Position numbers and translations under genes: made by a program. A stretch of DNA of 64,000 nucleotides from the NCBI GenBank assembly GCA_035359995.1, contig DAORZT010000007.1, positions 6,869-70,868 of the forward strand. The letters run 5' to 3'. The DNA is from JAKPCT01 sp029553165. GTDB lineage: Bacteria; Bacillota; UBA4882; UBA8346. The notes beneath the pieces were generated by a model. That model saw only the letters and a program-made list of their open reading frames with translations. It did no database searches and was not told the DNA's origin. Below are positions 16,708 to 25,260 of this stretch, piece by piece. Positions within the stretch are counted from its first letter, which is position 1, and each line of letters opens with the position of its first letter.

Positions 16708-17183
16708 CGCACCACCATCCCAATCACCCAAGCAACCACAAATGAGAAGACAAAAGCGGTTAAATTACGATAAACCGCGACCTTCTTGCCAAAATACTTA
16801 ATCTCTACAGGCATCGTCGCTACGCCAACCATCATTAGGGTGGAGATGAAAGCGGCGATTTGCGTTAATCCCGCTCCATTCTTTAACAGCATTGCTGCAG
16901 TAGGAAAAGCTACAAATCCGGGGATTAAAGTGACTGAACCTACCACAGCTGCCACTAGCACTCCCCACCAGCCTGAATCTTTTCCTAAAATCCGGCCAAT
17001 CGTTGGTGCATCTAGATAGGCAAGCAATACCCCGATCAATACCAATACTCCCAATAACTGTGGTAAAATAGTATCAAATGCTTTCCAGGCCTTGATTAAG
17101 GCGGCAACGGTTTTCTGGCGATCATTTGCCCACGAACCAATCAACGCAATCACAGCCAGCAAATATAGGATTAACGCAAACAA
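16704..17183 (-). CDS. Permease, first half (DUF318/ArsP-like)
   Basis: 159 residues from TTG 17183, which has AGAGGTG 5-6 nt upstream. A longer frame to 17270 exists but begins inside the upstream gene without a spaced SD. It has about five transmembrane segments. The repeat motif LIPGFVAFPTAAMLLKNG parallels the partner's GPLYGAFPVAGVFLKKG, so the two genes look like split halves of one internally duplicated permease. It is in the marR-methyltransferase-PEP-mutase operon. Confidence 0.75.
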   Translation of the reverse strand: MFALILYLLAVIALIGSWANDRQKTVAALIKAWKAFDTILPQLLGVLVLIGVLLAYLDAPTIGRILGKDSGWWGVLVAAVVGSVTLIPGFVAFPTAAMLLKNGAGLTQIAAFISTLMMVGVATMPVEIKYFGKKVAVYRNLTAFVFSFVVAWVIGMVVR

Positions 17184-17245
17184 GACAACACCTCTTCTTA
17201 CATTAAAACCCCGCTCAAATCTTATCTTGAGAACTAGTGAATAAC

Positions 17246-18103
17246 TTAGTTCGCTCTTTTTCGCAACCATCCTGCTAACAAGTTAAAATCAGAGAAGATT
17301 GCTTTCCTAGACAAAACCTCCGTAAATTCCCCACTGTTCTTAATACTGCTTAATGAATCAAGCATCGCTTGGATCGAAGCCATAATCAAGTATGACGGTA
17401 AACTCACCCGGGCGATTCCAAGGTCCCGGCATTGATTGATACTAATCTGATCAATATTGTAAGACATTCCCAAAGTAATACTTAGCGGTCCGTTGATCTC
17501 TTTGGCTAATAGTTTAGCCTCCTCATAAGTCACTACATTAGTAACAAAAACCAGGTCCGCCCCAAGCTCCAGATACCGGTTTGCTCTGGAGATCGCCGCT
17601 TTTAAACCCTCACTGCGATCATCAAAGGCTTTCAAAGCATCAGTCCGCGCATTAATTATTAAGTCAGGTAAATTCAGTTCTAGTTTAATCCTGATTGCAT
17701 CAGCGAGTTTTTCGACCATTACCGCTTCGTCAACGATCACCTGGCCCGAAGCTTTATCCCACAGGTTTTGGTCTTCCAGATTGATTCCTGCAATCCCAGT
17801 TTGCAGAAACCGCTTAAAGTTATTACAAAATTCTTCCCCATCACCATAGCCATCTTCACCATCAGCCATAACCGGTAAAGTAACCGCGTCAACAATACTT
17901 TTAGTAAAATTAAGATTTTCATTTAAGCTGACATCCAGCTCATTCGGATAACCCCGGGAGATCGAATAGCTATACCCGGAACATTGCACTGCTTGAAATC
18001 CGGCTGCTTCGATGATTTTAGCAGAGATTGGATCGTAGGCATCGGGAACGACCAATGTCTCGGGAGCGAGGATCAATTCTTTTAATATCTCACTCTTAGT
18101 CAA
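17246..18103 (-). CDS. Isocitrate lyase/PEP mutase superfamily protein
   Basis: 285 residues from TTG 18103, chosen because AAGGGG lies 7-8 nt upstream. The N-terminus reads MTKSEILKELILAPETLVVP. Superfamily features are VPDAYDPISAKIIEAAGF, SGYSYSISRGYPNE, MADGEDGYGD (metal-binding loop), GINLEDQNL and INARTDAL. These enzymes cleave or form C-C or C-P bonds of 2-oxo or enol acids. The isocitrate lyase KKCGH loop is absent, so it is a PEP-mutase-like member. It overlaps the methyltransferase stop by a few bases and precedes the split permease. Confidence 0.85.
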   Translation of the reverse strand: MTKSEILKELILAPETLVVPDAYDPISAKIIEAAGFQAVQCSGYSYSISRGYPNELDVSLNENLNFTKSIVDAVTLPVMADGEDGYGDGEEFCNNFKRFLQTGIAGINLEDQNLWDKASGQVIVDEAVMVEKLADAIRIKLELNLPDLIINARTDALKAFDDRSEGLKAAISRANRYLELGADLVFVTNVVTYEEAKLLAKEINGPLSITLGMSYNIDQISINQCRDLGIARVSLPSYLIMASIQAMLDSLSSIKNSGEFTEVLSRKAIFSDFNLLAGWLRKRAN

Positions 18104-18126
18104 TAAAATCAGCCCCTTAAAAAATT

Positions 18127-18747
18127 TCACTTAACACCGGAGGCAACAAAAATACTGATTGCTGCTTCCTCACCATTATTTGCCGATTTGGTACAACAAT
18201 TTTGTCCTAAACAATCAACCCGGACATCCTTTAAGCCACTTGCCGTAAACCATTTGACAATCTCGGCCCGTTTAAATCCTAACCACCGGTCATGATGTTC
18301 TTCCCTAAGAAATGAATAAGGATGTTCGTCCAAATCCGTCAGTACCAGTTTACCACCGGGTTTGATGATCCGCACCATTTCGGCGATGGCTTTTCCGGGT
18401 GATTCTACATGATGCAGATACATGTTCGCAAACGCATAATCCACTGTCGCATCAGCAATCGGCAATTGTTGCGATTCACCCTGGTAACAATGGATATCCT
18501 TACCTAAAAACTTCGAGCGCAAGACCTCCAGCATCGCCTCTGATTCATCAACTGCGATCACCGTAAGACCATTAAGCAATAACCCTTCAGTGATAAAGCC
18601 GGTTCCGGCGCCAATATCCGCTGCCAGATCACCGCTTTTAATTCCCGCAACCCGGAAGGCTGCTTCGCGGACCGCCGTCGTGAAAAAATTCTGCCGCATA
18701 CTATCCCATTGTTCCGCTACATTATCAAAATATTCCTTGCTACTCAT
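18127..18747 (-). CDS. Class I SAM methyltransferase with C-terminal Cys-Cys
   Basis: 206 residues. Motif I is AADIGAGTGFITEGL, motif II VIAVDESEAML, and the region YAFANMYLHHVESPGKAIAEM is typical of UbiE/ArsM-like enzymes. The C-terminus has LGQNCCTKSANNGEEAAISIFVASG, with a vicinal Cys pair that could bind a soft metal or metalloid. ATG 18747 has GGAG about 10 nt upstream. It is in an operon downstream of the marR-type gene. Arsenite or another thiophilic substrate is an inference only. Confidence 0.8.
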   Translation of the reverse strand: MSSKEYFDNVAEQWDSMRQNFFTTAVREAAFRVAGIKSGDLAADIGAGTGFITEGLLLNGLTVIAVDESEAMLEVLRSKFLGKDIHCYQGESQQLPIADATVDYAFANMYLHHVESPGKAIAEMVRIIKPGGKLVLTDLDEHPYSFLREEHHDRWLGFKRAEIVKWFTASGLKDVRVDCLGQNCCTKSANNGEEAAISIFVASGVK

Positions 18748-18857
18748 CTTTCCATCACTCCTTGCGGTTTAATAAACTGCTCCCAACCGAAAACGCTTTT
18801 CCGATATTCTCACCCAGACTCCAGTATTCACGTACAGTTGCATAATAGGCCATTGGA

Positions 18858-19304
18858 TCAAAGACAACACTCAACTTTACCTATTGCTGTTAATAACAGG
18901 TTCAGGCCATTTAATACCTCTTCCCTTGCTCCTTCCGGAATCTCTTTGAGTACCTTTTGATAATAAAGATCCATACTGCTTTCAATCCCTGCAAAGATCT
19001 TTTGTCCCGCTTCGGTGAGGCGGATGGTAACATAACGGCGATCCTCAGGATGAACTTCCCGAATAACCAGACCATCATTCACCAGGTTATTAACCGTACG
19101 GCTCATTGTACTATTATCCAGTCCTAAGAGTTCAGCCAGTTCATTCAAGGTTATTTGCTTTGCTCTTCCGATCTCAACCAACGCATGACATTGCGCCATC
19201 GTCACTCCACAGCAGGTAACCTGGTTCTTATCAACCAACCCAATCTTCCGTTCCAGCCCTCGGATCAATTCACGCAGTTCTTTGGCTTTCTTAACATCTG
19301 TCAT
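18858..19304 (-). CDS. MarR-family regulator with CCGVT...C cysteines
   Basis: 148 residues. ATG 19304 is chosen because AGGAGGG lies 6 nt upstream; the longer frame to 19352 crosses the promoter. Winged HTH: ITLNELAELLGLDNSTMSRTVNNLV, then VHPEDRRYVTIRLTEAG (the wing DxR motif). Near residue 30, QVTCCGVTMAQCHAL places three Cys in helix 2, a likely thiol or metal-sensing site. It presumably controls the downstream methyltransferase / PEP-mutase-like / permease genes. Confidence 0.88.
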   Translation of the reverse strand: MTDVKKAKELRELIRGLERKIGLVDKNQVTCCGVTMAQCHALVEIGRAKQITLNELAELLGLDNSTMSRTVNNLVNDGLVIREVHPEDRRYVTIRLTEAGQKIFAGIESSMDLYYQKVLKEIPEGAREEVLNGLNLLLTAIGKVECCL

Positions 19305-19314
19305 AATATCCCTC

Positions 19315-19350
19315 CTGAAATAATTGTATAACGAAACTGTTGTATTTTGC
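19315..19350 (-). promoter_or_regulatory. Promoter and candidate operator of the marR cassette
   Basis: On the minus strand, TTGCAA is followed after 16 nt by TATACA, close to the GGAGGG SD. The -35 overlaps GTTG-N7-CAAC (GTTGCAAAATACAAC), an imperfect palindrome suited to MarR binding. Confidence 0.55.
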
Positions 19351-19375
19351 AACTATTATTTTGTAAATTAAAACC

Positions 19376-19415
19376 AAAAAAAAGGCGTTGCTTTTTAGTT
19401 TTGCAACAGCCCCCT
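19376..19415 (-). terminator. Rho-independent terminator after the GNAT gene
   Basis: On the minus strand, GGCTGTTGC / GCAACGCC (19384-19411, one mismatch) is followed by a run of eight T. The sequence GGGGGCTGTTGCAAAA resembles the IS end seen at 63576, so it may derive from an insertion-sequence terminus. Confidence 0.8.
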
Positions 19416-19457
19416 TTAAAACGATTACTATCAAACACAATAAAGTTCAAACTATAA

Positions 19458-19919
19458 CTACTCCACAATCTCCTTAACAACCGCTACTTCATCACAGTTC
19501 GGAAACTTCGGACAGTTAATACACTCTTTCCAAATCTTATGTGGCATTGCTTCTTTGGATACTTCATTAAAACCACATTTTTTAAAGAACTCGACCTGAT
19601 AAGTCAAGGCAAAAACTTTATTAATCCCCAGCTCCTGCGCTTCTTGAATCAAGAGCCGAATCAACTCCTTGCCCAAACCCTTTCCCTGATGTTCGCTTCT
19701 GATTGCCAAAGCGCGGATCTCGGCCAGATCTTCCCAACTAATATGTAATGCGCCTGCCCCAACAACCGTCCCATCAACTTCAATCAGGGTAAACTCACGC
19801 AATGATTCGTACAGACTACTACGCGAGCGTGGCAGCATCAATCCTTTCTCGGCAAATTCATTTATGATACTATGTAAGGCTTCAACATCCTGCATCTTTG
19901 CTTTTCGATAGATAACCAA
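19458..19919 (-). CDS. GNAT acetyltransferase, ArgA-like (short N-acetylglutamate synthase type)
   Basis: 153 residues. N-terminal IYRKAKMQDVEALHSIINE and GLMLPRSRSSLYESLREF are typical of single-domain amino-acid acetyltransferases. The acetyl-CoA loop is HQGKGLGKELI. The C-terminal KCGFNEVSKEAMPHKIWKEC and INCPKFPNCDE carry a Cys cluster characteristic of clostridial ArgA-type proteins. The likely reaction is acetyl-CoA + glutamate to N-acetylglutamate for arginine synthesis; no arg genes are adjacent, so this rests on sequence alone. TTG start. Confidence 0.8.
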   Translation of the reverse strand: MVIYRKAKMQDVEALHSIINEFAEKGLMLPRSRSSLYESLREFTLIEVDGTVVGAGALHISWEDLAEIRALAIRSEHQGKGLGKELIRLLIQEAQELGINKVFALTYQVEFFKKCGFNEVSKEAMPHKIWKECINCPKFPNCDEVAVVKEIVE

Positions 19920-20012
19920 TCTTCCCGCCCGCTTTCTTATATTAATAATTATTAAATCGTATATTTATACATTAATTCGGTACTTAACCAAACTTTCCTG
20001 CTTCAAACAGAT

Positions 20013-20294
20013 TTAACATTCAGTAACCAGGATCTGATTGATTTCAATCGGATAGTTATTTTCAATATAAGTGACGATTGATTGCTCAATCTGCTCCAAC
20101 TGCCGCATATTAGCAGCTAAAAAAGCAAGCCCCAGCTCGGCGTGGCTCCACTGGTTTTGAAAATCCGACTCAATCACCGACACATTAAACTTTTGGCGGA
20201 CTTTACTTAATAAACTTTGCATCACTTGCCGCTTATCTTTAAGCGAAAGGGCTCCGGGGATATTAAGTTGAATCTGAATCACTCTCGCAACCAT
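20013..20294 (-). CDS. DUF503 (YlxP-like) protein
   Basis: 93 residues. The pattern LSLKDKRQVMQSLLSKVRQKFNVSV, then HAELGLAFLA, is the DUF503 signature. In other Firmicutes ylxP lies near rbfA and infB; here it is isolated. No SD is visible. The -10 (TGTTATAAT) ends only 6 nt before the ATG, so the mRNA may be leaderless. Function uncertain. Confidence 0.9.
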   Translation of the reverse strand: MVARVIQIQLNIPGALSLKDKRQVMQSLLSKVRQKFNVSVIESDFQNQWSHAELGLAFLAANMRQLEQIEQSIVTYIENNYPIEINQILVTEC

Positions 20295-20299
20295 AGTTC

Positions 20300-20311
20300 A
20301 ATTATAACATA
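20300..20311 (-). promoter_or_regulatory. Extended -10 element abutting the DUF503 start codon
   Basis: On the minus strand, TGTTATAAT is followed by TGAACT and then ATG. The expected transcription start falls on or next to the A of ATG. Confidence 0.5.
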
Positions 20312-20420
20312 TGAACTACTGCATTTTGCATCGATATTTTATCATAGGTCATTTGCAACAATCATATCGCTCAGAACAATAGTATTTCAAATGGAATAAC
20401 AATTCATTATTTAGCCACAA

Positions 20421-20535
20421 TTCAAAAGCTCTTTAAGTTAAATATAATATAACATCAAGGTTTACATTCTCGACCCACAAAATAAATCTCCTTGGATAAA
20501 CGCCTGCTTTATTAATATTAAAGCAGGTTTTTATT
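20421..20535 (+). ncRNA. Candidate small RNA (~80 nt) with promoter and terminator, upstream of bioY
   Basis: TTCAAA (20421-20426), a 16-nt spacer and TATAAT (20443-20448) form a promoter. The predicted RNA starts near 20454. Its 5' stem is ATCAAGG (20454-20460) with CCTTGGAT (20490-20497, one bulge). It ends in a terminator CCTGCTTT / AAAGCAGG (20503-20527) followed by TTTTTATT. The bioY promoter lies after this terminator, so this is a separate transcript and not the bioY leader. Class unknown. Confidence 0.45.
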
Positions 20536-20562
20536 ATTTGTAAACTTATTTCAAATATCAAG

Positions 20563-20613
20563 TTGACAATCTATTAAAATTACTATAGAATTCTAAATAA
20601 ACTGATTTAGAAT
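20563..20613 (+). promoter_or_regulatory. bioY promoter with palindromic operator
   Basis: TTGACA (20563-20568), a 17-nt spacer and TAGAAT (20586-20591). A perfect palindrome ATTCTAAAT-N6-ATTTAGAAT (20590-20613) overlaps the -10 and the transcription start. A biotin-responsive repressor such as BirA is the expected ligand, but the sequence differs from the usual Firmicute BirA box (GTTAAC-type arms). Confidence 0.75.
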
Positions 20614-20634
20614 TTATTAAAGGAGCATCATTAC

Positions 20635-21204
20635 ATGGCAACAACCAACACTTCAAACTTGAGAATGCTGGTCTTTTCGACTATTTTTACCGCGTTAATC
20701 ATCATCGGTGGTTATTTAACAATCCCTTTAGCCCAAGTACCAATCGTTTTAGCTGATTTCTTTGTCTTGCTGGCCGGTTTGGTCTTGGGAATGCTCTGGG
20801 GGCCAATCAGCGTTGCTTTTTACTTATTTCTGGGCATCATCGGATTACCGGTATTTGCCAAGGGTCTTTCCGGTTACAAAATAATCCTGGGACCAACCGG
20901 AGGCTATTTAATCGGCTACCTGGCAGCCGCTTTCATCATCGGACTGATTGCCAAGAAAGGCAAACCGTCGACTTTAAAAGATCTGATCGCCTTAATCATT
21001 GGTAATATTGTATTATTTGCAATCGGACTATTCTGGTTAAAGACCAAATTTGTCGGTACCTGGGAAAAAGCATTAATCGCCGGTCTCTACCCGTTTATTA
21101 TTGGAAATATCATTAAAATAGCTGCTGCCGCTGGCTTAATACGGATGATACGTCCAATAATTACGGAATTGCTCCCCAATAATTCCAAAAAGGCAGAACA
21201 ATAA
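20635..21204 (+). CDS. bioY: Biotin transporter S component BioY
   Basis: 189 residues with about six transmembrane helices. The N-terminal AQVPIVLADFFVLLAGLVLGMLWGP and GIIGLPVFAKGLSGYKIILGPTGGYLIGYL match BioY (GLPVFA and GPTGGYL are hallmark motifs). It binds biotin and associates with the ECF module encoded next to it. Start ATG with AAAGGAG upstream. First gene of bioY-ecfA-ecfT, under the palindromic operator. Confidence 0.97.
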   Translation: MATTNTSNLRMLVFSTIFTALIIIGGYLTIPLAQVPIVLADFFVLLAGLVLGMLWGPISVAFYLFLGIIGLPVFAKGLSGYKIILGPTGGYLIGYLAAAFIIGLIAKKGKPSTLKDLIALIIGNIVLFAIGLFWLKTKFVGTWEKALIAGLYPFIIGNIIKIAAAAGLIRMIRPIITELLPNNSKKAEQ

Positions 21205-21953
21205 TGGCGCTCTTAGAAACTATTAACCTTACTCATACTTTTACCAATGGCTTTACCGCTATCAAAGATATCAACCTTTCCATTCAGAAGGGTGATTTTA
21301 TCATTATTGCCGGCGCTAATGGCAGTGGCAAGACAGTCTTAATACGACATTTCAACGGACTACTTGCGCCAACCAAGGGCGAAGTATTGATTGAAGGTAC
21401 CAACATCAACCATGATTTATTAAACGCCAGAAAGACAGTTGGTCTTATCTTTCAAGACTCAAACAATCAAATTGTCGGGCAAACTGTTGCCGAAGATGTC
21501 GCTTTCGGCCCTGAAAACCTTGGTTTGCCTCAATCCGAAATCACCGATCGAGTGACTACAGCGCTGATTGCTGTTCAATTGCTCGAATTATCGGACCAAA
21601 GGCCTCATACGCTTTCAGGCGGTCAAAAGCGCAAGCTCGCCATTGCCGGTGTTTTAGCAATGCTGCCCAAACTGTTAGTCTTTGATGAACCGTTCACCGG
21701 GCTTGATTATCCGGGAGTCGTCCAAGTTTTAGAACAAATTATTTCCCTTCATCAAAACGGTCATACAATTGTAGTGGTAACACACGAATTAGAGAAAATT
21801 CTTGCTCATGCAAACCGGTTAATAATCATGCAACACGGTCAAATCATTCATGATGATCACCCTGCAAAATTGATTAATCTGGTTGAATCTTTTGGAATTA
21901 AACGTCCCTATGGCGAAAACCGGGGAGTTGAATCAATGACATGGCTGAGTTGA
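21204..21953 (+). CDS. ECF transporter ATPase (BioM/EcfA-type)
   Basis: 249 residues. Walker A is GANGSGKTV, the Q-loop is IFQDSNNQIVGQTVAEDVAFGPENLGL (typical of EcfA), the signature is LSGGQKRKLAIAGVLA, and Walker B is LLVFDEPFTGLD. It energises biotin uptake. Its ATG overlaps the bioY stop and its end overlaps ecfT by 13 nt, indicating tight coupling. Only one ATPase gene is present, so it may work as a homodimer (BioMNY style). Confidence 0.95.
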   Translation: MALLETINLTHTFTNGFTAIKDINLSIQKGDFIIIAGANGSGKTVLIRHFNGLLAPTKGEVLIEGTNINHDLLNARKTVGLIFQDSNNQIVGQTVAEDVAFGPENLGLPQSEITDRVTTALIAVQLLELSDQRPHTLSGGQKRKLAIAGVLAMLPKLLVFDEPFTGLDYPGVVQVLEQIISLHQNGHTIVVVTHELEKILAHANRLIIMQHGQIIHDDHPAKLINLVESFGIKRPYGENRGVESMTWLS

Positions 21954-22705
21954 ATATTTTTCATTACCATCCGGCAAATTCAGTAATCCACCGAATGGAT
22001 GCCCGTTTCAAACTAATATGGATGCTGGTCTTCAACATTATTTGCACGTTTGCTTCCAGTCCGGTCCAGTTAGCGCTATTAACCATTATTACACTGACAG
22101 CACTAAGTTTGTCCCAATTACAGTTATCATCCTTATTAAAAGAAATTAAATCATTCCTGGTATTTATGGTGTTTATCATTTTATTCCAAACCTTAAGCAC
22201 ACCAGGTAAGCCAATTTTAGACATCACTATCTGGTCATTTACACCAACCTATGAAGGATTTTTATCCAGTTTAACCTTAGGATGGCGTCTTTTGCTGATC
22301 ATTCTGGTTTGTAATATTTTTATCAGTTCAACCAGTCTGTCGACGATTCGAAACGCTATCCAATCTTTACTTCAACCGCTTCCTTTTATCAACGAAGCTA
22401 AAGTGGCAACAATGTTTAGTCTCCTTTTTGTTGTAATTCCCGTTATTCTCGATCAAGCCCTTGAAATATCCGACGCGCAGCAGTCACGCTGTATTGCTTT
22501 GAGAAAAAACTACATCCAAAAATTAATTCTGTTTTGTTACCCTCTGCTGCTCAACACTTTCCTCAAAGCCGATCAGATCGTTACAGCAATGGAAGCACGG
22601 TGTTATTCCGAGTTTCGGACCAGACCAACTTTTAATCCTACATTGTCCGATTGGTATTTATTTTTAAGCTTTACCGGAACTTGTTTGATCATCTTATTCT
22701 TTTAA
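21941..22705 (+). CDS. ECF transporter transmembrane component (BioN/EcfT-type)
   Basis: 254 residues with 5-6 transmembrane helices. N-terminal HRMDARFKLIWML is the EcfT start motif. The coupling-helix signatures appear as ISDAQQSRCIALR and VTAMEARCYS, both close to the A-R-G pattern. It links BioY to the ATPase. Third gene of the operon. Confidence 0.93.
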   Translation: MAELNIFHYHPANSVIHRMDARFKLIWMLVFNIICTFASSPVQLALLTIITLTALSLSQLQLSSLLKEIKSFLVFMVFIILFQTLSTPGKPILDITIWSFTPTYEGFLSSLTLGWRLLLIILVCNIFISSTSLSTIRNAIQSLLQPLPFINEAKVATMFSLLFVVIPVILDQALEISDAQQSRCIALRKNYIQKLILFCYPLLLNTFLKADQIVTAMEARCYSEFRTRPTFNPTLSDWYLFLSFTGTCLIILFF

Positions 22706-22829
22706 CGCTACAATTATTATTGGTAAAAACGCTCTCCCCGATTGAATTTTTAGTCTATAACCTTTATAATATTAAGTCTATAGACGATCAATTTTTGATT
22801 ATTATCACTTCGAATATCGAGGAGAAGTC

Positions 22830-24866
22830 ATGAAAAAATACCATATTACCTTACCAATAATTTTATTATTATTATTTGCAATTAGTTATCTTCCGCTTAA
22901 ATTTCGCGCCAATGCAGTTGATTTCACACCTGAAATTATTGAAGCCAAAAATCTTTACTATAAAGACTCTGCAAAAAGCCTTGAAAAATTTCAGGAAATC
23001 CTACGCCAATGCCCTGATAATGTCGGAGTAAGATTGGACGTCATCCGTCTGTTAAGAGAGTTCGGAAATTATCAGGAAGCAATGCAACACTTGAATATTT
23101 TACTTGAAACCGATCCTGAAAACTCCGAATACCGTCTCAACATGATCCAAACTGCTTTCTTAGCTGGAAAACCGCAGTTAGTTATTGAATTGACTCAAAA
23201 CCGGGAAAATCTAAGCGCGGCTGAATATTTTTGGCAAGGCGCTGCTTTGATTGATTTAGGAAAAGAAACCGCAGCGATTGAGTCTCTGGTTAATTCATTA
23301 AATCTGGAACCATTCAATCCTCAAGCCAATCTTATCTTAGGCGATATTTATTACAAATTTAAACAGTATCGTTCAGCTGAACAATATTATCGGAAAGCAC
23401 TCTCCCAAGATCATAACCTTACCAGTGCTTATTTCCCGTTAGCTAAGTCTTACATCGCCTTAGAAAATTATCCGGCTGCTTATCGCTATTTGTCAAATGC
23501 CAAGCGGTTAGCTCCCTGGAATAAAGAGATTGAACAATCGTTACAAAATTTAGTTGCTAACCACTCAAACCGGCTTAATCCGCCAGCAGTACCAACACCT
23601 ACACCATCAGTATCGCCGATACCTGAAATTGTTCCGATTATGGTTGATCGGGATAAAATACCCATTGTCCGAATTGGTCTGGCTGAAAATATTACAACAT
23701 TACGGTTAAAACCCAACAATCGTTTTAAAATTGAAGTATTAGGCAAATCGATATCTAAAACGGGAGAAGCCCAAAATCTTGTGGTAAAATACTCCGGTAA
23801 AAAAATTCATTTCTATAATTCTAAAGGTCAATTACTGCTGTCTTCAGCGGCAACCGTACGGTTGTCTTTTGATAATCCGGCAACAACGACTCTCATCTAT
23901 AACATGGCTTATGGCAAAGGTACTTTTTGGGCCGGTCAGCAAGATCGAAGATACCGGGGAAATTTTGATTTCATCATCAAACCGTCCGGTTTTACCGTAG
24001 TTAATCGGTTAAACATTGAAGAATACCTCTATGGTGTTGTTCCGGCTGAAATTCCATCCCACTGGCCAAAAGCAGCACTTGAATCACAAGCAGTTGCTGC
24101 CCGGACATATACTCTGGCTAATATGGGTTCTTTCGCTTCACGCGGCTTTGATCTGCTTCCGACAGTGTCTTCACAAGTATATACCGGAGTAATTGCCGAG
24201 CGTGCTACCACTAATGCAGCTGTTAATGGGACACGGGGAATAATTTTAACTTATAATGATAAACCAATTAATGCTTTTTATACAGGTAATAACGGTGGGT
24301 ACTCCGCCAGTAGTTATGACCTCTGGAAGATGAACCGGCCTTATCTTAAAGGAGTTCCCGATAAATTGGTTACCTCGCCAACCGAGCCATGGGGGCCCGA
24401 GGAGTTGGCAACCTGGTTGACCACCCGTCCCGAAACCTACAGTTCACAACCACAATATTCATCTCGCAGTGCATTTCGTTGGGTCCTGTGGGTCCCTCGC
24501 GAAGAAATTGAATTTCGGTTAAAGCAGGGTAATAAACTGGGAAAAATCAAAAGCATTACCATTACAAAACGAAGTCCGGGCGGAATTATCAGCGAAGTAC
24601 TGATTCATGGAACTGCCGGAAAATATGTTGTCAGTGGGGATTCAATCCGTTACCGTCTCGGCGGTCTCCGCAATAATATGTTCATGGTTGAACCAAAATA
24701 CGCTCCCAACGGCGAACTCGAAGCCTTCATCTTTTACGGAGGCGGCTGGGGGCACGGTGTAGGAATGTGTCAAAGCGGAGCAGCCGGTATGGCCGCTGCC
24801 GGTTATACCTATAAGGATATTTTAAATCATTACTATCCTGGAGCAATGCTGACTAAAAGATATTAA
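22830..24866 (+). CDS. TPR-SpoIID fusion protein, exported
   Basis: 678 residues. An N-terminal signal/anchor (LPIILLLLFAISYLPL) is followed by tetratricopeptide repeats at ~30-250 (for example ATLNLEP... and AEQYYRKALSQDHNLTSAY). A Pro-rich linker (VPTPTPSVSPIPE) leads to a SpoIID/LytB domain at ~370-675 with NIEEYLYGVVPAEIPSHWP, ALESQAVAARTYTL and GGWGHGVGMCQSGAAGMA. SpoIID is a peptidoglycan lytic transglycosylase needed for engulfment. The TPR fusion suggests a vegetative or septal variant (LytB/SpoIID-like). SD GAGGAG. Confidence 0.93.
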   Translation: MKKYHITLPIILLLLFAISYLPLKFRANAVDFTPEIIEAKNLYYKDSAKSLEKFQEILRQCPDNVGVRLDVIRLLREFGNYQEAMQHLNILLETDPENSEYRLNMIQTAFLAGKPQLVIELTQNRENLSAAEYFWQGAALIDLGKETAAIESLVNSLNLEPFNPQANLILGDIYYKFKQYRSAEQYYRKALSQDHNLTSAYFPLAKSYIALENYPAAYRYLSNAKRLAPWNKEIEQSLQNLVANHSNRLNPPAVPTPTPSVSPIPEIVPIMVDRDKIPIVRIGLAENITTLRLKPNNRFKIEVLGKSISKTGEAQNLVVKYSGKKIHFYNSKGQLLLSSAATVRLSFDNPATTTLIYNMAYGKGTFWAGQQDRRYRGNFDFIIKPSGFTVVNRLNIEEYLYGVVPAEIPSHWPKAALESQAVAARTYTLANMGSFASRGFDLLPTVSSQVYTGVIAERATTNAAVNGTRGIILTYNDKPINAFYTGNNGGYSASSYDLWKMNRPYLKGVPDKLVTSPTEPWGPEELATWLTTRPETYSSQPQYSSRSAFRWVLWVPREEIEFRLKQGNKLGKIKSITITKRSPGGIISEVLIHGTAGKYVVSGDSIRYRLGGLRNNMFMVEPKYAPNGELEAFIFYGGGWGHGVGMCQSGAAGMAAAGYTYKDILNHYYPGAMLTKRY

Positions 24867-24913
24867 TCAATTTTTACTATTGAATTTTTATCTATATGTA
24901 ATACAAAAAACAA

Positions 24914-24942
24914 TTGACATACAATTAAAGATAATGTATATT
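24914..24942 (+). promoter_or_regulatory. Promoter of the T-box leader
   Basis: TTGACA (24914-24919), a 17-nt spacer and TATATT (24937-24942). Confidence 0.8.
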
Positions 24943-24949
24943 TATATAT

Positions 24950-25240
24950 AATCAAATATTTTGAACCCATAAAAAGACTTTGAAGGGAATAAGACGTAAG
25001 GCGACGGTATTAGAGAGTCGGTGGTTGGTGCAAACCGATACCAAACCTTTCGTGAATAGCTCATCCCTGAGTCGCCCGTTCGAAGGCAATAGTAGAGCGG
25101 GACGTTTTGACAGCGTTACTTGTCAACGCCTTGATGGAGGCTGTGAGGATTGCCGGTTCGGCAATCGAATTAGGGTGGTACCGCGAGATCAGTTCCTCGC
25201 CCCTTTGTATTGGGGCGAGGATTTTTGTTTTAATAACCAC
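24950..25240 (+). promoter_or_regulatory. T-box riboswitch (Leu) upstream of leuA
   Basis: The conserved T-box sequence AGGGTGGTACCGCG lies near 25171-25184. It is followed by the terminator stem CCTCGCCCC / GGGGCGAGG and TTTTTGTTTT. Stem I runs from ~24980; the GAATAGCTCATCCCTGAG segment holds the candidate specifier CTC (25060-25062), a Leu codon. Uncharged tRNA-Leu binding would favour the antiterminator and leuA expression. Confidence 0.95.
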
Positions 25241-25260
25241 AAAAGAAGGAGCGTATGACA

